64,000 nucleotides of DNA from Allolobophora icterica (GCA_963556255.1 OY744606.1:79165641-79229640); one strand, 5' to 3'. Counted from the first letter of the stretch, positions 1-12,990 are shown. Notes: generated by a model not told the origin, from the sequence alone. Made by a program: numbers and translations.

Positions 1-475
1 ACGCTGCATATAATAATAATTATAACAATATTCCTTTCATACGTTTCAAATACTTGCTAACGAGGGTATACATTTATCAAACGGCTTTGAGTTTCAGTAA
101 TTCATCACTTTTAGATTTTAACTCTCGTGTAAGGCGAAGCAAGGTAAATCGACGGCCATGGTATAGTGATAAGGTTTCTAAAAAAAACGATAAAACGATA
201 ATCATATTGGACACCTTTAAAATGCTTACCATCGATACTATATATTTTTCAAATGGCGTTTGATTGCAAGTCCCGACGAGATTGACGCTTGCTTTACTTT
301 ACCTTGAAATTGGAAGGAACTGAATTGAAATTCAGATCAAAGAATGTCAAGGACTTAGCTACTTGTCGGATAACAGAATTTCTTTCGACTGATTTTGTCT
401 CTACTAACACCATGAAGTTCATGAACCCAAAACCTCTTAAATAATTATGCGCATGAAAACCAGACCTGGAACAAA
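1..475. other. Non-coding DNA with one B-type repeat module
   Basis: No gene is recognisable. A copy of the dispersed module with the core GACACCTTTAAAATG, followed by an ATCGATACTATATAT-like stretch, lies at about 207-246. Short open frames here have no recognisable domains. Confidence 0.5.
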
Positions 476-1400
<925 letters not shown>

Positions 1401-1414
1401 ACGATCTTGGTTTT

Positions 1415-1738
<324 letters not shown>

Positions 1739-2029
1739 ACAGCAGTGCACTATTTCAGCTAATGTTTATACGCATGTATGCATCTAATCTTAGCGTGTCT
1801 TCCGTTTGAACGCCCTACCATTTGCCCCTTAACTGAAGGCCTCGTCGAATCTGGGGTCATGAACCCATTGGTGTGAAATAACATACTGGCGCAGGCAGTT
1901 GAAGTATCCAATTTTAGCTAATTGATTGAAGAACCATTGCGATGTTGACTGATTGATTGGCTGAACTTTGATTGACTGGATTATTACACTGACTTAGTAT
2001 CATAGGACTAAAGGCGTACACTCAGGGAG

Positions 2030-2740
2030 CCATATATTCCTCTACATGAAATTAGAAGAACCGTCATTTCCCACACCTCTTTTAAGTCTGCCAAATGTTT
2101 TATAAGTAAACGCGCGGGTGTTAGTTGAGTGTTGGCTGAGTAATTAGGATACTTCGACGAGAAGAAACTGTAGTCGGAATAAACATCGAAGGAGAGGAAA
2201 TATAACAAGTTAAAGAATCCTGCTCTCTGAGGAGCATGATCACGACAGATGCCAAATGCCACAAGGAAATTAAGAGAAGCGTAGCACTGCATGGGTAAAG
2301 AGGCATTCACAAAATGGAAAGAGCTATTGAGAGGAAAAAATGAAAAAAAATCTGATTCAAAGAATGGTAAGGACATTGGTGTGGAGTGTGGTGTTGTACA
2401 GATCGGAGACATGGACCACGAGGAAGGAGGAGAAGATACTGCAGGCGTTGGAGATGTGGATTTGGAGAAGTATGAAGTAGATCAGCAAATGGAAAAGCGA
2501 TGGGAAGATTGGAGAAAAAAGATCCTTCATCATACAATAGGAGTGAGAGAGAGAAGAAGGAAATGGATGGGGCACACACAGAGAGGGAACCCTCTCCAAA
2601 GAAATGGCGTCGACTTATGAATGGATGGGAGGACTACAAGAGGAAGAAAAAGACAGATGGTGTTGGATTGGATGATAAAGAAGAGATACAGTAGACTTAA
2701 AGAAGAGGCTCGATTTAGCTCGACCTGACAAATTAACGAA
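2030..2740 (+). pseudogene. LINE reverse-transcriptase C-terminal fragment
   Basis: Different frames carry pieces of a LINE pol C-terminus: RMVRTLVWSVVLYRSETW at about 2363-2416, then ILQALEMWIWRS, then a KWMGHTQRGNPLQRN-like stretch at about 2560-2606. The order matches the post-palm region of jockey/CR1-type elements. Frame changes and stops show that it is dead. A second copy of the 2040-2310 portion lies in the opposite orientation at 8398-8720, so this is a dispersed family. Confidence 0.65.
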
Positions 2741-3645
2741 AGTGGTGACTAAAGTTATATGAAAATGAATTGAACTATATCAATGAACTTTAAAGACGTT
2801 ATAACGGTCTTTGTAGCTATAGGATGTCGTCAGACATTGGCTTACTGCTAAGTAAACTTAATGACTGCGTTGTATTATGCCACAAGAACGGGTGAGAACT
2901 GTTAAAAATAGTATCTGTCGACGTCAACGGCCTTTCGTGTCATAAGATGTCGTCACAGCCTGGATCCAAGTAATTTTTTTGGGGAAAGGACGAGGGTCAC
3001 GATAATCATCTTTCTTACCACATAGCGTCGTTACACAGCCACTCACGAACCAATGTAAATTGTGAACTGTATTAAGCCAAAGCAATTTCTGTTGACGTCA
3101 ACGACTTAATGTTGTCACAAGGTGTCGTTAAACTCGGGGTCCGTCCAGGTAAATTATTCTTTAGGTTGTCCACCAACTGTGCAAAAGAATTTTTCCTATT
3201 GACGTCAACGACCTCTGATGCCACAAGATGGCGGCCATGGTTGTAAAGTGTATGAAACTCAGTTACTTAGACTCGATAGCTAAAGGCGATTGGCCAGTCC
3301 TCTGCAGTGCCGACTAATCTTCCCATCGACAGTATACGGTCGGTGTACACATGTTATCGCTGCAATTAGACAGACAGTGTAAACTTCAGAAGTACAACAG
3401 TGAAATCAGAAGCACTTCCTCTAAACTTACATGTTTGAGGTTCAACTTAGACACCTTTAAAATGTTATCAACCGAATCTATATAGAAATGGTACGCCGTT
3501 GCCGCCTAGAGCGCTCGTGTTAGACACCTTTCAACCGTCATCTACCGATACTACATAGGTGTCATTAGACACTAGAATAATGGTATGTAGTAACGTCTGT
3601 CGTCATAATATAACGGGACAGTAGGGTTACGAGTTGGAAACCTCC
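2741..3645. repeat. Cluster of A, C and B repeat modules
   Basis: Three A-module copies (GTCGACGTCAACGGCC at about 2918; TTGACGTCAACGAC at about 3091 and 3199), each followed by a CACAAGATG/CATAAGATG-type motif and mostly by GTCGT. A degenerate C module lies at about 2985-3055 and B modules near 3449 and 3518. About 3286-3345 also matches the flank of SINE family B (ACAGTATACGGTCGGTG). No gene is seen. Confidence 0.6.
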
Positions 3646-3735
3646 TCTGAGTTTGTTACTGGTTATGGCTATAGAGCAAGTTTGTATTTCACAATTGCTC
3701 AGCGCCATCTATCGATGTTTGGTCATTAGACATTG
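3645..3735 (+). repeat. SINE family A, 3' fragment
   Basis: TTGCTCAGCGCCATC followed by ATCGATGTTTGGTCATTAGA matches the 3' body of the tRNA-like SINE at 10150-10325 and the antisense copy at 44505-44690. The tRNA-like head is missing here. Confidence 0.55.
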
Positions 3736-4677
3736 CCTTATGAACGCTTTTAAAGGTTCTTTACAAACACGTAGCTTGGGCTCATTGCTACGCGAGGAGG
3801 TTTCAGCATGGTAACATTTAGAACAGTTTCTATTAAGGTGAAACTGAAACGCCGTGTAATGCACCGGAATATTGCATGTGCACACTACTCCTCTCTGGGA
3901 CACTTTTCAAACGATTTCAACTGAAGCAGTATATACTATCAATAGGTTATAGGTGCAGATGAAGCTTCTATTCAGCCCTATAATAAGACAAGGTTTAAGC
4001 ACGGTAACATTGAGAACATTGTCCGATTAACGTCAACTCCCTGAGATGTCGTTAAAACCGGAATAATGCATGCGCACACAAACCTCCTCTTTTAACACCT
4101 TTAAAACGATTATAACTGACGCTATATTTTTGTCAACCGCCATCGGCGTCACAAGTCGCTCCTAGCCAAGCACCTGAGATGAGAGTACAGCACTGTAACG
4201 TTGAAATCGTCGTCAAGTCCCTGTGTAAGATGTCGTTAATCACCGAAAGAATAATCGCCTCCTCCTTAGACACCTTTAAAACGGTTTCAACTGATGCTAT
4301 ATGTTTTTCAACAGCCTTCACTTGTCTCGTATGTAACATCAACACATTCTAAGCTGTTGCATTCAATTTATACGACGCTAATTATCTTTGTTGTGACACA
4401 GTGTCATTTAAACGCGACTTATTACAATTAGTCATTAATAACTTCTACGGATGAAAGTAGATTTTGCAAATCAGACTCAAAGATCAGCAGCGAGAATTGT
4501 ACCAAAACTGTGTCCACTTGACATTAACGCCCTTTGACGTTGTAATGACATCATTTCTTTACACGCCTTTAAAACGTTTCTGACCGATGCCATATTATTC
4601 ATAAACCGGGGTAAACGCCACTGTCATCCATGGTACAGAGCGTATCATCGACGTCAATGGCATTTGATGCCATTGTG
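3736..4677. repeat. B and A repeat modules, degenerate series
   Basis: At least three B modules (about 4093, 4268 and 4560: ACACCTTTAAAACG and variants) alternate with A modules (GATGTCGTTAAAACCGG at about 4046, GATGTCGTTAATCACCG at about 4229, ATCGACGTCAATGGC at about 4648). The alternation suggests short tandem or nested copies of one composite unit. No coding capacity is recognisable. Confidence 0.6.
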
Positions 4678-4952
<275 letters not shown>

Positions 4953-5787
4953 CTTCGACTGGTCGTTCTGCAAGAGAGGGTTATCTGGTAGTTCCCCTCC
5001 CGCGTACTTCCACAGATCTTCATTTATAAGAATTCCACATGAGACTTAGGTGCATATAAAACCGGAAGCCATACAATCCTCTTTCACTTAGATAGCCATA
5101 AGTGCGCTCTTCTGAGAGGTGGCTAAAAGGCGCTTCACAAATTGTCTTGAAACATACTTACATAAATACATGATGGAAAGCACTCAACGGCTTTTCGATG
5201 TTTCTTAAGCGACATAAACTGGCATCAAATAAATGCCGAGTCAAAGATAATTACGCTTAGGAATAACATCAAATGTCGTCGTGGCTTCAATAGAATTATA
5301 GTAATGCGGGGTCTTTATCGAGTTAGGGAAATGTCTTCCTTTCGATCTTTGCTGAGACGTAACACAGGCCTTCCCTTTTTCTCTCCCTTATAGGGCGAAT
5401 AGCGCACTTAAAAGTGGTGTGTAATTATTTTGAACAGTTCTTACCGCTCCTGTGGCCATAATGCAGCACACGCTCAAAGTGGGCTCTTCCGTAATAGGGG
5501 ACATCAACGTTTCTTTTTCTCATAGGGCGAGTACAACACTTGAAAGAGCTGTGAGTTATTTTTGAACAGTTCTCGCCGTTTCTATGGCATAATACAACTT
5601 CTGTATCCGCTTTTCAAAGCAATTACTAGCCCACGAAGCATAGATCGAATACGCTTTAGAGGGAACTTTTGATGTGACAACATATCTATTAGCATAATTA
5701 TGTATTGTTGTTGTTTATGTTGTTGTTATTACCAGTAGGGCCTAACTTAATTATTCTTATCTTTTACACTTTATTATTGTTTTAATA
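4953..5787. repeat. Non-coding DNA with two D modules
   Basis: Two D-module copies lie at about 5395-5470 and 5521-5595 (GAACAGTTCTTACCG and GAACAGTTCTCGCCG, each preceded by an AGGGCGA start and followed by GGC/GGCC-ATAAT). A third similar copy is at about 44806-44870. Nothing else is recognised. Confidence 0.5.
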
Positions 5788-5798
5788 TCAACATCATT

Positions 5799-5885
<87 letters not shown>

Positions 5886-5943
5886 GTCATCATCATCATC
5901 ATCATCATCATCATTATCGTCGTCGTCGTCATCGTCATCATCA

Positions 5944-6016
<73 letters not shown>

Positions 6017-6075
6017 CATCCTCATCATCCTCATCATCCTCATCGTCATCCTCATCGTCATCATCATCATCATCG

Positions 6076-6123
<48 letters not shown>

Positions 6124-6153
6124 CCATCACCATCGTCATCGTCATCGTCATCG

Positions 6154-6191
<38 letters not shown>

Positions 6192-6205
6192 GTCATTGTT
6201 ATTGT
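5788..6205 (+). repeat. ATC microsatellite
   Basis: About 415 bp of ATC repeats with GTC and CTC variants. It ends about 160-210 bp upstream of the zinc-finger exon and encodes only artefactual poly-D and poly-M frames. Confidence 0.97.
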
Positions 6206-6413
6206 TATTATTAGCATTACTGCTAGTACTACTGCTACTACGACTACGACTACTACTACTACTACTAGTATTACGATTACAAATTACTATTAATATTACT
6301 ATTACTATTGCTATTATTATTACTACTATTAATATTAATATTACTGTCACTGTAATTATTCGGCAGGTCATGCTCTGTCGAGCGTACAGCAGAGCGCATC
6401 TTCTAGTCAAGAG

Positions 6414-6917
6414 ATGATTCTCCGATCGGATAAGTATTTCCACGATGTTTCTGATGTGGGATCGTCCTTGAATATTCCACCAGTTCCCGACCTGGAAAAG
6501 CCAACATGTGACGCTTCCACGCGACAAAACACTCGCCTCTTCCAGCGCAGAAGGAGAAGAGGGAGTAGAAGTCATGGCGTCAACGTTGACGCTTCAAGAC
6601 GTCATGTCAGACGGCACCGATTACGGACACGCGTCACTGACAGAGTCAGTCATACGGTTCTCGAGTCTGGACTTAGTCAGGACGATGATGCTGGTCGGGA
6701 GAGATTGATCCCAGATCTTCCTTCCTCAGAGTCTCTGGTCCTTGGGAAGCCGTTGCTTTATTGTGATCTGTGCCGCGTCAAGTTGAACGCTGCCCTCCAA
6801 GCGAAACAGCATTTCGAAGGGAAGACACACGCGAAGAAAGTCAAACTGGCGAAGATGTGCTCGACAAACAGCATCAGCTTCAAGACGATCACAATTCCCG
6901 ACACGGTCTGTAAACAG
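6414..6917 (+). CDS. Zinc-finger gene (ZNF385/ZNF346-like), upstream coding exon
   Basis: An open frame of 168 codons ends at a good splice donor, CAG then GTGATG, at 6917/6918. Residues about 114-141 form a U1/matrin-type zinc finger, CDLC through HFEGKTH with CX2CX12HX5H spacing, followed by a basic AKKVKLAK stretch. A basic RRRRRRG segment lies near residues 46-50. This finger type binds double-stranded RNA or DNA in the ZNF346 (JAZ) and ZNF385 families, which are mostly nuclear. The frame stays open upstream of the ATG at 6414, and a possible acceptor (CGGCAG) at about 6366 means this may be an internal exon rather than the first. The exon ends in phase 0 and joins in frame to the exon at 11308. 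Function in this organism is inferred from family resemblance only. Confidence 0.75.
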
Positions 6918-6924
6918 GTGATGA

Positions 6925-7120
6925 TTATAATAAGACGATTTGTATAGCGCCGTAGCACAGCCGAGGCCGAACAAAGGAGCTGTACATGAGTTCAAAAAGT
7001 CAATGACAGTCGCATGATTGTATAGAAAGATGGGTCTTGAGCCGCGATTTGAATGTCTCCAGAGATGACGCATTCTTCATATGGTCGGGAAGACTGTTCC
7101 AGGGACAGAGAAGGAACAGT
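6925..7120 (-). repeat. LINE/SINE 3' end, antisense
   Basis: Begins next to the exon donor with TTGTATAGCGCCGTAG, an L2-like 3' terminal motif in reverse, and continues with a segment ending GGAAGACTGTTCCAG. Related GACTGTTCCA/GCTTGTTCCAAG-type stretches occur near 23975 and 44163. It is probably an insertion just inside the intron. Confidence 0.5.
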
Positions 7121-7121
7121 C

Positions 7122-7312
7122 TCTGTCTCTGTCTGTCTGTCTGTCTGTGTCTCTCTCTGTCTCTCTCTCTCTCTCTCGCTCTCGCTCTCTCTCTGTCTGT
7201 CTGTCTCTCTGTCTTTGTCTCTCTGTCTTTGTCTCTCTGTCTCTGTCTCTCTGTCTCTCTGTCTCTCTGTCTCTCTGTCTCTGTCTGTCTGTCTGTCTCT
7301 CTCCCTCTGTGT
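7122..7312 (+). repeat. CT / CTGT microsatellite
   Basis: Mixed CTGT, CTCT and CTTTGT repeats, about 190 bp, inside the intron of the zinc-finger gene. Confidence 0.95.
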
Positions 7313-7317
7313 GTGTA

Positions 7318-7510
7318 TGTGTCTGTTCACCCTGCTCCGTCACTTGTGTCATTTCGTTCTCAACTTAAAGCTTACCTCTTTCAAATTACTTATCCACCAT
7401 AGGTTGCCTCTCTCTCATAGCGGACTGATCTTCTGGATATTGTCCTGATTACGGCTTGGTGCGCAATCGACTGAAGTCTTGTGCATTAGACACCTGTCGT
7501 ACATCAGTGA
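7318..7510 (+). repeat. LINE 3' end fragment
   Basis: A short frame ends in [10 protein letters not shown], typical of the C-terminus of CR1/L2 proteins, followed by TTGTGCATTAGACACC. A similar 3' stretch recurs at about 37925-38000. Confidence 0.45.
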
Positions 7511-7705
7511 GCTTTGTAGTCCAGCATAGAGTAAAAGAGTAAATACAATACATTGCAACTGTGACTTGATAATGCACACCTTACAAAATTCGGAGGTGCA
7601 CAGTGAAGCCGACAAAACGCTTAGGCTATACGTTTTCAGTTTAGAGCGAAAGATATTCTCTCTCCGTATAGCAGAGATGTACAGATGATGGGGTAGACAC
7701 TATAG

Positions 7706-7850
7706 AGTTGGAGCTGGTGTCGTCTTTCGACATTCCACGAGTTCCAGACCTGGAAAAGCCAATCTGTGACGCTTCCACGTGACTGAACGCTCATAATATC
7801 CAGCGCAGGCTGAAAGAAAGGAAGAGGAAGTCATGGCTTGGATGTTGAAA
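7706..7850 (+). pseudogene. Decayed partial copy of the zinc-finger exon
   Basis: About 140 bp matches the upstream part of the exon at 6414-6917: both contain GACCTGGAAAAGCCAA and GTGACGCTTCCACG in the same order, then TCCAGCGCAG and GAAGTCATGG. This copy has an in-frame TGA directly after the GACGCTTCCACG motif and lacks the zinc finger. It lies in the intron about 1.3 kb downstream of the original, so it looks like a local duplication rather than a processed copy. Confidence 0.7.
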
Positions 7851-7937
7851 ACACTCCATTTCCACAAATCCTATCCTGATTCGTCATCTGCCCCTTGCCT
7901 CTGTATACCGTTCCCATTGTAAAATCCATCTACCGTT

Positions 7938-8057
<120 letters not shown>

Positions 8058-8397
8058 ACACTTTTAGATTTTGTTCTGAAAGCATTTCTTACCTCATCTG
8101 CCTATCGATTTTGCTTTGACTGAGCGACTGTGAATAGCTGTTGTGGGCGCTGTAGAAATCTCGAAGTTACGCTTACAATTCGCTCACCCTAATTTTTTTA
8201 TCGCGCAAGTCCAGTTGGATACCTATACAGGTCAGAGAAGTCATTATTGAGGCTTTGGAGAGTAAGCACGTGAATACAGTAATTAATTAATCAATTAATT
8301 AATTAACCAATCAAGTAATTAATTAAATATATAACGCGCGTATGGTCACACCGAAATGTGAATCTGAGGTGCGTAGCCTATAGCAAGACGCGAGAAG
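8058..8397. other. Intronic AT-rich stretch
   Basis: Unremarkable sequence with a TTAATTAA-rich low-complexity patch at about 8279-8330. No feature is recognised. Confidence 0.4.
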
Positions 8398-8720
8398 ATG
8401 CAGTTAGATATTCAAGTGCTTGAAAACATAAGAGAAATAATGAGTTTTGAGCCGCTTTTTGAAGGTTTTGTGAATGCATCTTTACCCAGTGCTATCCTAC
8501 TTCTAATTTCCTTATGGCATTTGTCATCTGCCGTTATAACGCTCCCCAGGTTACATAAATCTTTAACTTGTTTTTACTCTCTACTGCTGTTTATTCTGAC
8601 TGGCTTGATTCTCCTTTAGTTGTCATTGTTAGGCTACGGTAGCGATTAATTATTATTACGTAGTACACGCGCGTTCACTTATAAAACAAACGGGAGGCTT
8701 AAAAGGGGTGTGAAAATGAC
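8398..8720 (-). pseudogene. LINE fragment, second copy of the 2040-2310 region
   Basis: On the minus strand it matches the plus strand of 2040-2310: ATGCCACAAGGAAATT-like and TGGGTAAAGAGGCATTC-like stretches appear in reverse, and the CGCGCGTTCACTTATAAAAC end corresponds to GTTTTATAAGTAAACGCGCG. It is a degraded dispersed LINE portion. The plus-strand 73-codon frame over it is a shadow. Confidence 0.6.
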
Positions 8721-9219
8721 GGTCTTGTAAACTGGTGAATTTTGAGCTACAAAGACAGTCGATTACATTTTTTTAGGCAGAGGCGTGGTATGCACGTAAG
8801 CCCATAACTGTTCTGCATCGTGGCTCAGCTTAAAGACCCGGACTTGATGATCGCAGGCAACGAGGAGAGATGTAAGGCGTTATTAGTGATTGAAAGTAGA
8901 GAGGTGTGCTGGGATGGATAGAGAAAGACTGAGAAAGAGAGAAAGAGAGACACAGTTAGAGACAAAGACGAAGAGACATTTATTCAGAGAGCAAAGACAA
9001 GCTAACTAGAACATCATTATCACTACGCATCATCCGCTCCAAGCAATCTCAGTAAAGGCACGTAATAATATAGGAGCATTTCTTTCTACCAAATGGTAAG
9101 TTGGTGCATTTCATCAAACACAACCTGATGCTATTGAAAACACATAAGACGATAATAATCCTAACGATATTCGAGATCCTATAATTCATTGAGTATACAA
9201 TCCTTTACGAGCCTTTTCT
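8721..9219. other. Intronic non-coding DNA
   Basis: Contains a short GAGAAAGAGAGA-rich patch at about 8920-8965. No repeat module or coding region is recognised. Confidence 0.35.
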
Positions 9220-9990
9220 TTCCAAACATTTCCATTCCTATAAACCCGTATTATTAAAAGCTATTAGGCGAAGGCCACGATGGGTCCTTAATTATTTGCC
9301 AGAATTTATCCGGAATAGCGCCTGAAATCCTATCCCCATCCAAACGATTGCACCTCCAACAGTGCATAAAAGAGTCACCGCCAAATGCCTATCGACGAGC
9401 CGCGGAGGCCCCCGCCTGAGTCGAGGGAGCCGTCCGCCGCGTCGGCTATAGACAGCCCCGCGCCTAATAGACCGCGCGGGAGCCGGCGTGTTGATGTTAT
9501 CGTAGGGATACTAACGATTAAATTTCGCCGGTTCCCCGCGGGGTGATATTGCCGGCGGAGGAAGAAAAATATTTGCATTTATTCGGAGATAAACGGACGA
9601 AGGGAGAAGCGAAAATGAGCGGCGTTTGTTGTGACGAGCGGAATTTGTTTTGCCAGGAGACAGTGAGACCGTTCGAACGGTAAACGTTCTCTCGTTTGCA
9701 TGACGCCATTGGATTTTGATTACAAAGTCTAATTCGCACCGATACTCCATCCGACCGGATTCGGCCAGATGGAGTCCGTCCAACTTAACGACATGATATC
9801 CCATAATTCCGTGCAGTTCTATGGCGCAGTTAACAGCGGTGTAGCTGCAGCTCTCTGTGGTCTGTGGGAAGCGACGAGCAGTTACTATGGGTGAGAAGTT
9901 GTATACAACCGACTGTGAGCCGAACTTAACTCTGTTTAGTTTAGCGTAGGGATTGCGTTTCAGTTTTGTCACTGTTGCGCTGCGTCCGTG
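9220..9990. promoter_or_regulatory. Repeat-poor, CpG-rich intronic block, candidate regulatory element
   Basis: This block contains none of the dispersed modules or simple repeats and has far more CpG than its surroundings, especially at 9398-9560. It holds an octamer-like ATTTGCAT at about 9573 and a second TTTGCATGACG at about 9695, and homeodomain-like TTAATTATTT near 9291. A 166-codon minus-strand frame covers part of it but shows no domain. Location inside the intron of the zinc-finger gene fits an enhancer. This is inference from composition only. Confidence 0.35.
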
Positions 9991-10144
9991 TAAACCATTC
10001 TTAGTAAACAATTGTCGATCTCCGTTTACTGAATTTCTCTCTCGTATCCGAATGAAGTTTTCTTTTTCACTGAACTATGATATCTTTCGGTCTGGTGAGG
10101 AGCGGCTTCGATAGGTTTCCCAACATAGACTAATATGGGTGCAT

Positions 10145-10325
10145 CGTAATGAATATTGGTGGGACACGGTGGACGATTGTTACAGCGCTCACCATGTTAT
10201 GACGCAGAGAGTTCTGAGTACGGGTTCGATCCTTCTCCCCTGAGACGGTTACTGTGTAAGGACCTTGAGCAAGTCCTTCACTCACAATTGCTCAGCGCCA
10301 TCGATTGATGCTTGGTCATCAGATC
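10145..10325 (+). repeat. SINE family A (tRNA-derived)
   Basis: A tRNA-like head carries a polymerase III B box, GGTTCGATCC, at 10223-10232. The body continues with GTTACTGTGTAAGGACCTTG and CAATTGCTCAGCGCCATCG. Related copies lie at 3645, 24295 and, in reverse, 44505-44690. Confidence 0.75.
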
Positions 10326-10369
10326 GTTTTCAACGTTTTTATTCGGTAACCATCCAGAGAAAGTGATGA

Positions 10370-10825
<456 letters not shown>

Positions 10826-10944
10826 AAACGGTTTCAAATGAAATTTTATTTAATGCAGATTGACGAATTCCGAGTTGAAATTTCTATTTGCCCCGAACGC
10901 CATGTAATGCTGTAAGATCTCATTTCACACCAGATTCTTATGCA

Positions 10945-11100
10945 CTTTCCTCTTTAGACACCTTTTAAACGTGTAAAATCTATTCCATATATCTGTGTGT
11001 GTGTGCCATTTTAGTATTAAGATATATCTCCGGCAAATGATAAATATAAGGAGTCGGTGGAAACCGTTTTAAAGGTGTCTAAAAATGAAACGTGTATAAT
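10945..11100. mobile_element. Foldback/MITE-like element, B-module inverted pair
   Basis: TAGACACCTTTTAAACGTG at about 10957 faces AAACCGTTTTAAAGGTGTCT at about 11061. The inner CTATTCCATATAT on the left is characteristic of the left arm in other pairs. About 85 bp separates the arms. Confidence 0.55.
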
Positions 11101-11307
11101 AATCTGGAGTGCAACAATATCTTAGCGGTTAGAATGGCTCTTGGCCAGAACGAGGTGACTGGGATACCTGCCAGACGGTTCACCAATAATAATAACAATA
11201 ATAATTTTAAAACAACAATAATAATAACATGTACCTGGCTTCCATGAATAAATGCGTAATAAATAAAAAACGTAGCGCTGCATAAGTCATGTTATTTTAC
11301 CTTGCAG

Positions 11308-11655
11308 ACTGGTACGGCGGCGGATGACGCAGTGACATCATCATCCGGTTCGGGTAGCGAGTTACCGGCACCAACTGCCACTCCCCCAGCAATCACCAGT
11401 CCGGATATCTACTGCACTGTCTGCGGGATATCGTTTAACTCCGATAAGCAATCTAAACAACACTACCGAGGCAAGCTGCATGCCAAGAAGCAGCGTCTTG
11501 CCAATCACCTCAGCAGGTGCGCGGCCAGAAAGCGGTTGCGAGCGATAATGCAGGAAGAGGGGCGCCAGAGACTGGGGAGGATCGACGCGAAGGAGAATCA
11601 TACACCGGAAACTAGACACGGTGAACTGTCAGAAGCCAGAACTGCAACATGTTAA
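11308..11655 (+). CDS. Zinc-finger gene (ZNF385/ZNF346-like), terminal coding exon
   Basis: The exon starts after a good acceptor (TTTTACCTTGCAG, ending 11307) in phase 0, matching the donor at 6917. It encodes 115 codons plus a stop. A low-complexity S/P/T/A stretch precedes a second U1/matrin-type finger, YCTVC through HYRGKLH with CX2CX12HX5H spacing, followed by basic AKKQRLANH. Two fingers of the same class in two phase-compatible exons support one gene. The last codons (TATC then stop) fall in the first unit of an 18-bp minisatellite. Earlier exons are not found in this window. A ZNF385-type nucleic-acid-binding role is inferred from the finger spacing. Confidence 0.75.
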   Translation, partial: TGTAADDAVTSSSGSGSELPAPTATPPAITSPDIYCTVCGISFNSDKQSKQHYRGKLHAKKQRLANHLSRCAARKRLRAIMQEEGRQRLGRIDAKENHTPETRHGELSEARTATC

Positions 11656-11935
11656 ATCCAAGCAACATGCAAAATCCACGAATATGTTAAATACAAGCAG
11701 CATGTTAAATCCATGAGATGTGTTAAATCCAAACAACGTGTTTATCCATGCAACATATTAACTCCATGCAACATATTAAATTCACTAAATGTGTTCAGTG
11801 CACAAAGCATGTTAAATTCATGAAATATGTTAAATAAGAGCAACATGTTAAATCCGCAGAGCATGACATCATTATCCACACAACATGTTAAATCCACGAT
11901 GCTTGTTAAATCTACGATACGTGTCAAATGACTTA
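11642..11935 (+). repeat. 18-bp minisatellite
   Basis: About 16 degenerate tandem units close to GCAACATGTTAAATCCAT. The array starts inside the last codons of the zinc-finger gene and forms the start of its 3' UTR. Confidence 0.85.
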
Positions 11936-11959
11936 CAACCCACAAAAGTTATCACTGAA

Positions 11960-12262
11960 GATGATTTCTTGCAGTCCCTTAAGCCAGCCAGAGAGGCAGC
12001 CTTAACAATGAGTGTGAAGTGTTAGTGACTTCATTTTCTTAGCCTCGGCATACGACGGCGGGTGACCAGTCATCTCCCTCACCGTCTCATCTACCCACCG
12101 ACAGTGTATACGGTCAGTGAACTCATTATGACTGAGTTGGCTAGGGGGCGCAGGTGGAGCAGAAATCTTAAACAAATTTCTGTCCTGCCGGAGATTTGAA
12201 CCCCCGACCTCTCGGCTGACAGTCTAGTGCACTAACCATTGGACTATTGGGAAGCTCCCCCA
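11960..12262 (-). repeat. SINE family B (tRNA-derived)
   Basis: Read on the minus strand, AGTCCAATGGTTAGTGCAC (A-box region) and GGGGGTTCAAATCTCC (B box) begin the element. The body runs through GCGCCCCCTAGCC and the complement of GACAGTGTATACGGTCAGTG. Further copies lie at 12990-13215 and 17170-17478. Confidence 0.8.
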
Positions 12263-12414
12263 CCCCAGTTAGCGTTGAATAAATTGGATTCTGTAGTGTT
12301 AACACATCTCACGGGTTTAAATTAAGTTTCATTTAATACAGATGGATGGATCCATAGTTTAATCTGTGATGGCGTAAGATTTCATTTAACTCCGGACTAT
12401 TGTATATCTTTCCT

Positions 12415-12690
12415 CTGTAGACACCTTTAAAAAGGCTTCAACCGATTCCATATATAAATATCAATTTTGTCAATATCAATTACGGTGGCTGTAGCTGTTA
12501 TTGGTTGGTGAGTTGCTGTTTAACGACACTGTCACTGTGTCATTATAACAAAGATTATTAGCGTCGCCCTCCTCCTATCTGTAGCTTGGGACCGGCACTG
12601 CCAAAGCACGAGCAGTTGCGGAGTTAATTCGCGATTGGTAATGTATAGAAGCGGTTTAAACCGTTTTAAAGCTGTCTAAAGACGAAAGTG
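12415..12690. mobile_element. Foldback/MITE-like element containing a C module
   Basis: Left arm TAGACACCTTTAAAAAGGC then ACCGATTCCATATAT at 12419-12455; right arm GTTTAAACCGTTTTAAAGC then TGTCTAAAG at 12651-12682. A reversed C module, from about 12510 to 12605 (AGCGTCGCCCTCCTCC), lies between them. Confidence 0.6.
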
Positions 12691-12724
12691 CATAATAATG
12701 TCGTAACATCTTTGAGCATCACCG

Positions 12725-12990
12725 GTTGTTGACGTCAATAGGAATTTTTTTACAGTTCTAGGCGCAATGTGCACCCTTGAAGACCCTTCTAAACAAGCCT
12801 TTTCATTTCACGACATCTCGATATGGCATCAAAGGCAGTTAACGTGCAGTGGGTAACAGTATTGCACAGTTCTAACTTTTCGTGTTTGAGTTCTGCGTAA
12901 AAGTAAGAAATTAATAGACTTTATAATTCGAAGTTATAACTGATGGATGATTGGCATCTATTTAATAATGCTGTGTCCTAACGAAGGTCA
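12725..12990. repeat. A module and adjoining non-coding DNA
   Basis: TTGACGTCAATAGGAATTT at about 12729 is an A-module start in reverse. The segment at about 12845-12905 (AACAGTATTGCACAG...) recurs at about 17060-17110. No gene is seen. Confidence 0.5.

Noticed and set aside
9511..10011. 166-codon minus-strand frame
   Set aside because: No recognisable domain and composition follows the G+C-rich block; treated as a chance frame over a possible regulatory element.
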